A DNA stretch of 61,360 nt from Oscillospiraceae bacterium (lineage in GTDB: Bacteria > Bacillota_A > Clostridia > Oscillospirales > Oscillospiraceae). Shown here one piece after another: positions 10,377 to 18,040 of the stretch (position 1 is the stretch's first letter; every line of letters starts with the position of its first letter). The DNA lies in the NCBI GenBank assembly GCA_017398105.1, contig JAFQHF010000070.1, positions 1 to 61,360 of the forward strand, read 5' to 3'. Position numbers and translations under genes: made by a program. Below the pieces are notes generated by a model. The model saw only the letters and a list, made by a program, of their open reading frames with translations. It did no database searches and was not told the DNA's origin.

Positions 10377-10922
10377 ATGAAGACTGAATCCACTGTTAAG
10401 TATGTTCTGCGCCTGGCTCTGACCCTGCTGGCAATCACCGCTCTGGTGGCTGCAGCTCTGGCCGGTGTCAACTCCATTACCGCACCTGCCATCGCTGAGC
10501 TGACCGCTCAGAAGACCCAGGAAGCCATCCAGGCAGTTCTGCCCGGCGGCGGCGAGGAAGTGGACTTCCCCGAGACCGCTCTGGTTTCCAAGGTTTACGC
10601 ATCCGAGACCGGCTATGCCGTGGAAGTTACCCCCGGCGGCTTTGACAACACCATCACCATGATGGTCGGTGTCGATACCGAGGGCAAGGTTCTGGGCATC
10701 TCCATCATCTCCCACACCGAAACTGCCGGTCTGGGCGCTGTGGCTGCTGCCGGTACTCCCGCAGGTGAAGCCTTCCGCGGCCAGTTCGTTGGCCAGTCCG
10801 GCTCCGTCTCCGTCACCAAGGACGGCGGTGCTATGGATGCCATCACCGGTGCTACCATCACTTCCCGTGCCATCTGCGTTGGCGTCAACGCTGCGCTGGA
10901 ATGTGTTGCCAACATGGGTTAA
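10377..10922 (+). CDS. rnfG: Rnf complex subunit RnfG
   Basis: FMN-carrying subunit with one N-terminal membrane helix (YVLRLALTLLAITALVAAAL) and an extracytoplasmic FMN-binding domain, 181 residues. The flavinylation motif DAITGATITS lies near residues 152-161. Directly follows rnfD. Confidence 0.95.
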   Translation: MKTESTVKYVLRLALTLLAITALVAAALAGVNSITAPAIAELTAQKTQEAIQAVLPGGGEEVDFPETALVSKVYASETGYAVEVTPGGFDNTITMMVGVDTEGKVLGISIISHTETAGLGAVAAAGTPAGEAFRGQFVGQSGSVSVTKDGGAMDAITGATITSRAICVGVNAALECVANMG

Positions 10923-10937
10923 TAGGAGGTACTTCGC

Positions 10938-11585
10938 ATGAATTTCAAGAAGCAATTTAACGAGGGCCTGCTGACTAAGAACCCTGTTACCGTTCAGCTG
11001 CTGGGTATGTGCTCCACTCTGGCTATCACCACCAGCCTGTTCAACGGCATCGGCATGGGCCTGGCTGTTACCATTATCACCATCTGCTCCAACGTTCTGA
11101 TCTCCGCTCTGCGTAAGGTCATTCCCAATCAGATCCGTATCGCTGCCTACATCACCATCATTGCAGGCTTCGTTACCGTGGTCGACCTGCTGCTGCAGGC
11201 CTTCATCCCCGCTCTGTCTGAGAGCCTGGGCGTGTTTATCCCCCTGATCGTCGTTAACTGTATGGTTCTGGGCCGTGCCGAAGCTTTTGCTTCCAAGAAC
11301 GGTGTCCTGGCCTCTGCTGTTGACGGCCTGTGCCAGGGTATCGGCTACACCGTGGCTCTGGTCATCGTCTGCGTCATCCGTGAGCTGCTGGGCTCCGGCA
11401 CCTTTGGCGGCGGCCTGCTGGGCCCCGGCGGCGCCGGCATCCAGATCATTCCCCAGCCCTTCCCCGCCATGCAGCTGGTCATGCCCGTGGGCGGCTTCCT
11501 GGTTCTGGGCTTCGTCATCGCCGGCTCCCAGAAGCTGATGAGCACGCTGGAGAAGAAGAATAAGAAGAAGGAGGCTGCTAAGTAA
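10938..11585 (+). CDS. rnfE: Rnf complex subunit RnfE
   Basis: Integral membrane subunit, 215 residues with about six helices and the family opening EGLLTKNPVTVQLLGMCSTLA. It pairs with RnfA, with which it shares fold and ancestry. A TAGGAGGT site precedes it. The lysine-rich C-terminal tail is cytoplasmic. Confidence 0.95.
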   Translation: MNFKKQFNEGLLTKNPVTVQLLGMCSTLAITTSLFNGIGMGLAVTIITICSNVLISALRKVIPNQIRIAAYITIIAGFVTVVDLLLQAFIPALSESLGVFIPLIVVNCMVLGRAEAFASKNGVLASAVDGLCQGIGYTVALVIVCVIRELLGSGTFGGGLLGPGGAGIQIIPQPFPAMQLVMPVGGFLVLGFVIAGSQKLMSTLEKKNKKKEAAK

Positions 11586-11586
11586 T

Positions 11587-12168
11587 ATGATGATGGAAAT
11601 TATGGGTATTATTCTTGCCGCACTCCTGAGCCAGAACTATATTCTGGTTAAGTTCTACGGCATCTGCCCCTTCATGGGCGTCTCCAAGAAGATCGACACC
11701 GCACTGGGCATGGGCATGGCTGTTACCTTCGTTATGGCCCTGGCCTCCGCTGCCTGCTACGCTGTCAACCTGCTGCTGGTGGCTCTGAACCTGAGCTACA
11801 TGCAGACCGTTGCTTTCATTCTGGTCATCGCCTCCATCGTTCAGGTGGTTGAGATGTTCCTGAAGAAGGCTGTTCCCGCCCTGTACAAGGCTCTGGGCGT
11901 GTTCCTGCCTCTGATCACCACCAACTGCGCCGTTCTGGGCGTGGTTCTGGTCAACGTTCAGGAAGGCTACAACTTCCTGTTCAGCGTTCTGAACGGCGCT
12001 GCCGGCGGCCTGGGCTTCACCATCGCCATCGTGCTGTTCGCTTCCGTCCGTGAGCGTGTCAACAAGGCTGACTGCCCCGAAAGCTTCAAGGGCTATCCTC
12101 TGGCTCTGATCGCTGCCGGTATGCTGGCACTGGCCTTCATGGGCTTCTCCGGCCTGAGCATTTCTTAA
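11587..12168 (+). CDS. rnfA: Rnf complex subunit RnfA
   Basis: Integral membrane subunit, 193 residues with six helices. The family segments QNYILVKFYGICPFMGVSKK and ITTNCAVLGV are visible. The gene starts one base after the rnfE stop. RnfA and RnfE together hold the membrane iron-sulfur centre in known complexes. Confidence 0.95.
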   Translation: MMMEIMGIILAALLSQNYILVKFYGICPFMGVSKKIDTALGMGMAVTFVMALASAACYAVNLLLVALNLSYMQTVAFILVIASIVQVVEMFLKKAVPALYKALGVFLPLITTNCAVLGVVLVNVQEGYNFLFSVLNGAAGGLGFTIAIVLFASVRERVNKADCPESFKGYPLALIAAGMLALAFMGFSGLSIS

Positions 12169-12182
12169 GGAGGGCGTAAGGT

Positions 12183-13052
12183 ATGCAAATTGTTATTGCA
12201 ATCGCACTGCTGGGCGGCCTGGGTCTGATTTTCGGCCTGGTGCTGGCTGCAGCATCCAAGGTCTTCTATGTTGAGACCGACCCCCGTCTGGATCAGCTGA
12301 ATGAGTGCCTGCCCGGCGCAAACTGCGGCGGCTGCGGCTTCGCAGGCTGCGGCGCTTACGCTGAGGCCGTTCTGAACGGCGAGGCAGAGATCGGCGCCTG
12401 TGCTTCCGGCGGCAACGAGTGCGCTCAGAAGATGGCTGCCATCATGGGCGTTAAGGCTGAGGCTGTCACCCGTAAGGTGGCTCTGGTTCGCTGCTCCGGT
12501 GCCAAGGAGTACGACAAGGACGGCAACCTGACCAAGGGTGCCAAGGTCAAGGCTAACTACGAAGGCTTCAAGGACTGCCTGGCCGCAACCAAGGTCGGCG
12601 GCTCCGGCCCCCTGTCCTGCAAGTTCGGCTGCCTGGGCTACGGCTCCTGCACCAAGGCTTGTAAGTACGGCGCTATCAAGGTTGTCAACGGTGTTGCTGT
12701 TGTTGACGAGGATCTGTGCGTTGGCTGTATGGCCTGTGCCGCAGTGTGCCCCCGCCAGCTGATCGTTCCCGTTGAGCCCAACCGCAACGTGGTCATCGCC
12801 TGTAACTCCATGGCCAAGGGCGCTGCTACTACCCGTGCCTGTACCGTCGGCTGTATCGGCTGCGGTCTGTGTAAGAAGATCTGCCCCGCCGGTGCGATCA
12901 CCGTGGAGAAGGGCCTGGCCCGGATCGATTACTCCAAGTGCACCCAGTGCGGCCTGTGCGCAACTGTCTGCCCCAAGAAGCTGATCAAGGACTCCAATGT
13001 GGAGAACCTGGGCGAGCCCAAGGCTCAGCCCGTCAACGGCCCCGCCGTCTAA
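12183..13052 (+). CDS. rnfB: Rnf complex subunit RnfB
   Basis: Electron-entry subunit that takes electrons from reduced ferredoxin. The 289 residues begin with one membrane helix. A [4Fe-4S] motif (CLPGANCGGCGFAGC) follows, then a cysteine-rich stretch (CKFGCLGYGSCTKAC) and at least three ferredoxin motifs (CVGCMACAAVCP, CIGCGLCKKICP, CTQCGLCATVCP). Last gene of the operon, followed by a terminator. The order C-D-G-E-A-B is the standard clostridial one. Confidence 0.96.
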   Translation: MQIVIAIALLGGLGLIFGLVLAAASKVFYVETDPRLDQLNECLPGANCGGCGFAGCGAYAEAVLNGEAEIGACASGGNECAQKMAAIMGVKAEAVTRKVALVRCSGAKEYDKDGNLTKGAKVKANYEGFKDCLAATKVGGSGPLSCKFGCLGYGSCTKACKYGAIKVVNGVAVVDEDLCVGCMACAAVCPRQLIVPVEPNRNVVIACNSMAKGAATTRACTVGCIGCGLCKKICPAGAITVEKGLARIDYSKCTQCGLCATVCPKKLIKDSNVENLGEPKAQPVNGPAV

Positions 13053-13077
13053 GTCAGCTAAGCTTACGTAACAACGA

Positions 13078-13104
13078 ACCCCTCCCGGAAACGGGAGGGG
13101 TTTT
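13078..13104 (+). terminator. rnf operon terminator
   Basis: ACCCCTCCCG / CGGGAGGGGT stem with a TTTT tail, 25 bases after rnfB. Confidence 0.92.
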
Positions 13105-13119
13105 CGTATCTGAAATCAA

Positions 13120-13224
13120 GTAGGGCGGAGGCATGCCTCCGCCGGGCAGGATCGGAATCTGAGCGGCGGGAATAAAACGCTCAGTGACCGCAACTGCCCG
13201 GCGGGGTCATGACCCCGCCCTGCA
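13120..13224. repeat. 105-bp palindromic repeat, left copy flanking sigma cassette
   Basis: Begins GTAGGGCGGAGGCATGCCTC and ends GGGGTCATGACCCCGCCC plus TGCA. Both ends form GC-rich hairpins. It differs from the copy at 14400-14504 at only about two positions and has the same orientation. Nothing coding is seen. Confidence 0.85.
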
Positions 13225-13320
13225 ATTTGTGCTTACAAAATTTTATAAAGTGTGTGACAAAATTACTTCTTCATGTGTCTAATATACGAGGCCTCAAATA
13301 CAAAGAAAGGAGATGCTCAG

Positions 13321-13776
13321 ATGCAGGATGTGGAATCCTTATTTCGGTTATACAAAGACGATGTGTATCGCCTTGCGCTGAGCTATACCAGAAGCACCCA
13401 AGAAGCACAGGATGTCTGCCAGACGGTGTTTGTAAAGCTGATGGAACAAAGCAACATTGCAGCTGGGAAGGAAAAGGCCTGGCTTATGCGGGTGACAGTG
13501 AACCAGTGCCGGAATCTGCTTCGCTCTCGCTGGTGGAAGACCACGGTACCATTGGATGATACCTTGCCCGAAATGCGCACAAGGCACCGAGAGGTGTACT
13601 ATGCCGTAATGTCGCTGCAACCTAAATATCGGGTAGTGGTTTATCTGCACTACTATGAACAGTATACCACTACGGAGATTGCAGATCTTCTGAAAATCAG
13701 CCAGACTGCGGTAACCACCCGGTTAAACCGGGCCAGGCAGATGCTAAAAGCACAACTCATGGAGGTAAACGTATGA
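13321..13776 (+). CDS. ECF-type RNA polymerase sigma factor
   Basis: 151 residues starting at the ATG at 13321, which follows a GAAAGGAGATG site. Region 2 is visible (SLFRLYKDDVYRLALSYT, then AQDVCQTVFVKLME) and region 4 (YYEQYTTTEIADLLKISQTA, then RARQMLKAQL). It should direct RNA polymerase to a small regulon, probably including its own promoter. The next gene overlaps it by 4 bases and looks like its membrane anti-sigma factor. The pair lies between two direct 105-bp repeats. Confidence 0.9.
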   Translation: MQDVESLFRLYKDDVYRLALSYTRSTQEAQDVCQTVFVKLMEQSNIAAGKEKAWLMRVTVNQCRNLLRSRWWKTTVPLDDTLPEMRTRHREVYYAVMSLQPKYRVVVYLHYYEQYTTTEIADLLKISQTAVTTRLNRARQMLKAQLMEVNV

Positions 13777-14396
13777 ACGAACAGTTGAAGGATATGTTTG
13801 CGCAGGTTACTATGCCGGAAGAAACGGAAGAAATAATCAGATCAGCCATGATGGATACCCGGAAAAAGACCCGGAAAACGTTGGCGAGAAGTCTTGCAGC
13901 AGCGGCCGCAGTGCTGTCGTTGGTACTGGCTATCAGCCCCAGTGCAAGAGCAGCATTCGACCAGTGGCGCGTCAAATATTTCTGGCCCGACAGTGACATC
14001 ACGATCTACGAAGAGATAAACAAAGAGGGAATTGTAGAAGCAACAGTCGCCGTAGTGGACACGGAAGCACCGACGTTTGCGCGGATCATAAATGGCAGGC
14101 TGTATTTTGTAGGAAACAATGAAAAGATCGATATTACAGATCAAATCGCGGAAAATGCCCCATACTACTATTCCTATGTAGACGAATACGGGCTTACTCA
14201 TGAAATGGCAGTGGGCTATAGCGGCACCATTGAAAACTTCGGTGTCTATGAATTTATCTGGAAGGAAGAAAACGGGGAGAAAAATTGGACAGCAGGTACA
14301 GGAAGGAATTTTCTCAGCAGTGAAACTGAGACCCGTTATCCCTGGGTGGAGATTGTCTGGGAAGATTTAAATATTCCATGGTCCATGCCGGATTAA
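13773..14396 (+). CDS. membrane anti-sigma factor-like protein (DUF4179 type)
   Basis: 207 residues. A short cytoplasmic N-terminus (about 1-30) precedes one membrane helix (about 38-56, LARSLAAAAAVLSLVLAIS). An extracytoplasmic domain of about 150 residues follows. This is the layout of proteins paired with ECF sigma factors in Firmicutes, and the ATGA overlap with the sigma gene implies coupled translation. The signal sensed is unknown. Confidence 0.78.
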   Translation: MNEQLKDMFAQVTMPEETEEIIRSAMMDTRKKTRKTLARSLAAAAAVLSLVLAISPSARAAFDQWRVKYFWPDSDITIYEEINKEGIVEATVAVVDTEAPTFARIINGRLYFVGNNEKIDITDQIAENAPYYYSYVDEYGLTHEMAVGYSGTIENFGVYEFIWKEENGEKNWTAGTGRNFLSSETETRYPWVEIVWEDLNIPWSMPD

Positions 14397-14399
14397 AAT

Positions 14400-14504
14400 G
14401 TAGGGCGGAGGCATGCCTCCGCCGGGTAGGATCGGAATCTGAGCGGCGGGAATAAAACGCTCAGTGACCGCAACTGCCCGGCGGGGTCATGACCCCGCCC
14501 TACA
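14400..14504. repeat. 105-bp palindromic repeat, right copy flanking sigma cassette
   Basis: Nearly identical to 13120-13224 and in the same direction. It begins 3 bases after the anti-sigma stop codon. Confidence 0.85.
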
Positions 14505-14508
14505 TGTT

Positions 14509-14676
14509 TTATACGGTTTTTTCGATTTCCTTTGCAATTGGGCAATTGCTTTGATAGACACAATTGCCATAGCAGCAATCTGCTTCCGTGATCTCACCGT
14601 CTTCCAGGATCACTTCCACCATCCGGGAAGCATCGATCTGGCGGCAGTAGCCGGAGAAAAATTTCTCACTTTCCAC
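14509..14676 (-). CDS. small cysteine-rich hypothetical protein, 55 aa
   Basis: A short gene starting at a GTG directly after the stop codon of the amylase gene, with a GGAGG site inside the amylase 3' end. The protein has FFSGYCRQIDASRMVEVILE and five cysteines in all, including ADCCYGNCVYQSNCPIAKEI, which could hold a metal. Coupled translation with the GH13 enzyme is likely. The function is unknown to me. Confidence 0.7.
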   Translation of the reverse strand: MESEKFFSGYCRQIDASRMVEVILEDGEITEADCCYGNCVYQSNCPIAKEIEKTV

Positions 14677-16524
14677 TCAGACATCCTCCGTGATGCAGAA
14701 GCCCCGGGGGCCGATGATCAGGTGATCCCTGGCGATGACCTTCATGTTCACGCCGAAATACAGCCGGTGGGTGGGAATCTCCCAGGGATCGCCGCTGCGG
14801 TTGCAGTAGATCCGGAAGGTGCGGCCCTTGTAGGTGCGGGTGAAGCCGATGTGCTTGTCTCCGGCCTCGAAGAACTGGATATCGCCAAGACGCAGGGCTT
14901 CAAAGCTCTTTCTCAGCTGGCCCAGCCGCAGGAAATGGGACATGATCTCCGGGTCTTCGTGATACCAGGGGTAGGGACGTCGGTTGAAGGGGTCACGGTA
15001 GCCTTCCATGCCGGCCTCGTCGCCATAGTACAGGCTGGGACTGCCGGGGAGGGTGTACTGCAGGAAGGAGGCCATCAGCAGGCGGTCAACAGCCACATCC
15101 ATGGAGCTGCGGGACAGGCGGCGGCGGGCTTTCTCCTCCCGGCTGCCGTCAAAATCATCCACCAGGGCAGTCAGAATACGGGCAGTATCATGGGTGCCCA
15201 GCAGGTTCATGTTGCAGTGGACCACCTCCTGAGGATAGTTTTCCACAATGGACATGACCGTTTCCTTCAGTCCCTTGCCGGAGTCGAAGCCACGGACAAA
15301 GTTGATGATGGCGGTGCGGAAGGGATAGTTCATCACGGAGTCCAGCTCCGCATTGGTAAAGTAGGTGCGGCGCTTGTTGTAGGCGGTCTTGTTGGAGGCA
15401 TCCTCCCAGACCTCACCCAGTACCAGGGCATCGGGATTGATTTCCTTGACCCGGTCGTAGAGCAGCTTCAGGAATTCATCCGGCAGTTCATCGGCCACGT
15501 CCAGACGGAAACCGTCCACGCCCAGCTTCAGCCAGTGGGCAATGACGCTGTCCTCGTCAGAAATGATGAACTTGATGAACGCAGGGTCCATCTTGTTGAC
15601 AGTGGGCAGGGTATCAAAGTTCCACCAGGAATTGTAGGAATGGGGCCAGTTGTGGAAGGTGTACCAGCTGTAGTAGGGAGATTCCTTGGAATTGAAGGCA
15701 CCCACACTGTCAAACTGGCCTTCCCGGTTGAAATAGGGGCTGTTGGAGCCGGTGTGGGAATACACGCCGTCCAGAATGACCTTGATGCCGTGCTTGTGGG
15801 CTGCATCCACCATTTCCTTGAAATCATCTATGGTACCCAGCATGGGGTCGGGAACCTTATAGTCACCGGTGTCATAGCGGTGGGTGGAGAAGCTCTTGGA
15901 TATGGGATTCAGGTACAGGATGGTGGTGCCTAAGGCAGCGATGTAATCCATCTTCTCCGTGATGCCCTTAAAATTGCCGCCGTAGAAATCGTTGTTCAGG
16001 ACGATGCCTTCGGGGGTAGGGCGCCAGTCCACCTCCTCGTACCAGTTCTTATGAACGGTATAGGGGGTCAGCTTTCCGGTCAGGTCGCACTCACCGGACT
16101 TGTGGAACCGGTCGGGGAAGACCTGATAGATGGTAGCACCCTTGGCCCAGTCGGGGGTCTTGAAGTCAGCGGGAACACAGCTGACCTGCCAGAGGGCACC
16201 AGCTTCCATATTGGTATCATCACCCTGCTTGAACAGCCGGAAGCTGCCTGCAGGTGTGTAAACTTTGAAGAAATAGAAATACAGACCGGTCTGGGGAATG
16301 GAAAATTCCGCATTCCAGATCTCATAGGGGCCTTTGGTTTCGGCCTTGCGTAGCAGGATCTCCTGGGCAGTGGTTTTGCCGTCCTCATAGGTCAGGATAC
16401 AGGAGACATTGGTGGTCTGCACAGAAACGGGAATATGAATGTTTAGCGTACAAGCCTGATTGGGGGTCAGGGTGCCGAAGGGGGTCTTATACTGGGGGAG
16501 CTTGCTGTCATAGAGGATTCTCAT
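14677..16524 (-). CDS. GH13 alpha-amylase family enzyme (neopullulanase/cyclomaltodextrinase type)
   Basis: Predicted cytoplasmic alpha-glucan hydrolase of 615 residues without a signal peptide. An N-terminal beta domain (about 1-120) precedes the TIM barrel (GATIYQVFPDRF from about 129). The catalytic residues of GH13 are visible: nucleophile Asp342 in GFRLDVADE, acid/base Glu371 in LGEVWED and Asp446 in LLGTHDTAR. DGVYSHTG near 252-259 is conserved region I. Exact specificity (pullulan, cyclodextrin, maltooligosaccharide) cannot be decided. A downstream 55-residue gene is probably co-transcribed. Confidence 0.9.
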   Translation of the reverse strand: MRILYDSKLPQYKTPFGTLTPNQACTLNIHIPVSVQTTNVSCILTYEDGKTTAQEILLRKAETKGPYEIWNAEFSIPQTGLYFYFFKVYTPAGSFRLFKQGDDTNMEAGALWQVSCVPADFKTPDWAKGATIYQVFPDRFHKSGECDLTGKLTPYTVHKNWYEEVDWRPTPEGIVLNNDFYGGNFKGITEKMDYIAALGTTILYLNPISKSFSTHRYDTGDYKVPDPMLGTIDDFKEMVDAAHKHGIKVILDGVYSHTGSNSPYFNREGQFDSVGAFNSKESPYYSWYTFHNWPHSYNSWWNFDTLPTVNKMDPAFIKFIISDEDSVIAHWLKLGVDGFRLDVADELPDEFLKLLYDRVKEINPDALVLGEVWEDASNKTAYNKRRTYFTNAELDSVMNYPFRTAIINFVRGFDSGKGLKETVMSIVENYPQEVVHCNMNLLGTHDTARILTALVDDFDGSREEKARRRLSRSSMDVAVDRLLMASFLQYTLPGSPSLYYGDEAGMEGYRDPFNRRPYPWYHEDPEIMSHFLRLGQLRKSFEALRLGDIQFFEAGDKHIGFTRTYKGRTFRIYCNRSGDPWEIPTHRLYFGVNMKVIARDHLIIGPRGFCITEDV

Positions 16525-16680
16525 GGTAGTCTCCTTGGTATATATTCGGATAAGGGGCTTGCCGAAAAATATTATATCCCAGATTCAGAAAAAAGAAAAG
16601 AGGGAAAAGTAAAAAATTGTGAACGTTTACATGGTGCAGTTTCGGCGAAAAAGACGGAAAAACAAAATACAATAAATATA

Positions 16681-16718
16681 TCATCCTTCGGCTGGCCTGC
16701 GCTCGCGCAGGATGACAC
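16681..16718. repeat. REP-like palindrome
   Basis: TCATCCTTCGG...CGCTCGCGCAGGATGA is a short GC-rich inverted repeat between the amylase promoter region and the protease-like gene. It may also act as a terminator for the gene to its right. Confidence 0.45.
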
Positions 16719-16737
16719 GGACAGAAATTTGGTGTGA

Positions 16738-17286
16738 TCACGGCAGCCGTGCGATAAGGCTGCCGCCGTTTTCCTTCAGCCAGGCCCGGTGAAGCCGGTA
16801 ATCGGGCATGATCTGCTCCACCTCCGCCCAGAAGGCAGGGGAGTGGTTTAGCTGCCTCCGGTGGCACAGCTCATGGACGATGACATAATCCAGAACCTCC
16901 GGCGGGCACAGCATCAGCAGGCAGTTGAAATTCAGATTCCCCTTTGCCGAGCAGCTGCCCCAGCGTGTGTGCTGATTCCGGATGGTGATGCGCCCATAGG
17001 TAAGGCCCATCTGCGCGGCAAAGTGCGCCGTGCGCGGCGGAATGATCTCCAGCGCCTGATCTGCAAGCGCATGGAGCTGCTCCGTGGTCAGTTTTTGCAG
17101 GGCAGGACGGGCCTGCAGCACGGCCAGATGGCCTTCGATCCAGCGTCGCTTGCTGTCCACGAAGGCCTGTATCTCCCGGTTTGGCATCCGGTTCGGGCAG
17201 CGAACCAGGATTTCCCCGCTGGGCAGGATCTGGATGGAAACAGTCTTCCGGGAGGAGCGGATGATCTGATAAGAAAGCTCCTTCAT
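16738..17286 (-). CDS. YgjP/SprT-like zinc metalloprotease
   Basis: 182 residues with the zinc-binding signature HELCHRRQLNHSPAFW (HExxH at 138-142, a further His at 148) and the upstream TRWGSCSAKGNLNFN segment of the YgjP (DUF45) family. No signal peptide, so it acts in the cytoplasm. Its start overlaps the stop of the deformylase-like gene by 4 bases. The substrate is unknown. Confidence 0.88.
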   Translation of the reverse strand: MKELSYQIIRSSRKTVSIQILPSGEILVRCPNRMPNREIQAFVDSKRRWIEGHLAVLQARPALQKLTTEQLHALADQALEIIPPRTAHFAAQMGLTYGRITIRNQHTRWGSCSAKGNLNFNCLLMLCPPEVLDYVIVHELCHRRQLNHSPAFWAEVEQIMPDYRLHRAWLKENGGSLIARLP

Positions 17287-17696
17287 ATGAGAATCCCCTG
17301 GCAGTGGTCGATCTCGTGCTGAATGATCTGGGCCGTCCAGCCGGAGTAGGTCTTCAGACGGGTCTGAAGCTGCTCATTCTGAAATTTCACCTTGATTTTC
17401 TGGAAACGTCTGCATTTTCTGGGGCCGCCCAGAAGAGACAGGCAGCCCTCCTCGGTTTCGTAGGGACCCTCGGCTCTGACGATCCGGGGATTCAGCATGG
17501 TTGTATAGCCCTTCCCGTCCAGAAAGACGATGATCTGCTTCGTAACGCCGATCATATTGGCGGCCATGCCCACACAGGTGTCCCGATGAAACAGCAGGGT
17601 GTCCATCAGATCCCTGGCGGTATCCAGATCTTCCAGGCCGGCCGGATCAGACTTCCGGGCCAGAAACAAGGGGTCGTGCATCAGTTCTCGTACCAT
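17283..17696 (-). CDS. peptide deformylase family protein
   Basis: 137 residues from the ATG at 17696, behind an AGGAGA site. The three deformylase motifs are present in slightly altered form: GMAANMIG (usual GLAAPQIG), EEGCLSL and QHEIDH, with Cys85 and the two His residues of the metal site intact. Deformylases remove formyl from the N-terminal Met of new proteins. The altered first motif and short length suggest a divergent second copy, not the main housekeeping enzyme. Overlaps the YgjP-like gene. Confidence 0.85.
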   Translation of the reverse strand: MVRELMHDPLFLARKSDPAGLEDLDTARDLMDTLLFHRDTCVGMAANMIGVTKQIIVFLDGKGYTTMLNPRIVRAEGPYETEEGCLSLLGGPRKCRRFQKIKVKFQNEQLQTRLKTYSGWTAQIIQHEIDHCQGILI

Positions 17697-17800
17697 AACG
17701 ATTCTCCTGTCAGTTTTTTTGTATTGTAACACGGGATGGAAAATTGCGCAATCAGTCAAAGCGGCCGGTGCGGCAAATTATCATTTATCGTACTAATATC

Positions 17801-17939
17801 TGTAGGGCGGGGTCATGATCCCGCCGAGCAGGTTTCGAAACTATCCGGGGAAAAAACGACGCAAACTGTAACAAATACAATCATACCATCCACAGCAATC
17901 CTCGATAGCGGGTCGGCGGGGTCATGACCCCGCCCTACA
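17801..17939. repeat. TGTAGGGCGG...CCGCCCTACA palindromic element
   Basis: Inverted ends TGTAGGGCGGGGTCATGATC and GGGGTCATGACCCCGCCCTA surround about 80 bp of unrelated AT-richer sequence. This is a complete member of the family described at 4368 and 13120. No gene is present in 17697-17994. Confidence 0.75.
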
Positions 17940-17994
17940 GAGAAAGGTACGCATAAACGATCATTTACCGGACAAATGTATCCCGGGAAGCGGA

Positions 17995-18026
17995 AAACGG
18001 CAGCAGCCCGGAGGCTGCTGCCGTTT
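17995..18026 (-). terminator. terminator after AbgT-family gene
   Basis: AAACGGCAGCAGCC / GGCTGCTGCCGTTT stem just beyond the transporter stop codon. Confidence 0.85.
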
Positions 18027-18040
18027 GAAAGGGTTTAAAA

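Noticed and set aside
7985..10492. An 835-codon open frame on the minus strand opposite rnfC and rnfD
   Set aside because: It is the antisense shadow of strongly biased codons in two certain genes. Its translation is low-complexity (rich in Gly, Asp, His and Gln) and matches nothing.
13209..13559. A plus-strand frame overlapping the sigma-factor start
   Set aside because: Out of frame with the sigma gene, begins in the repeat and has no recognisable protein pattern.
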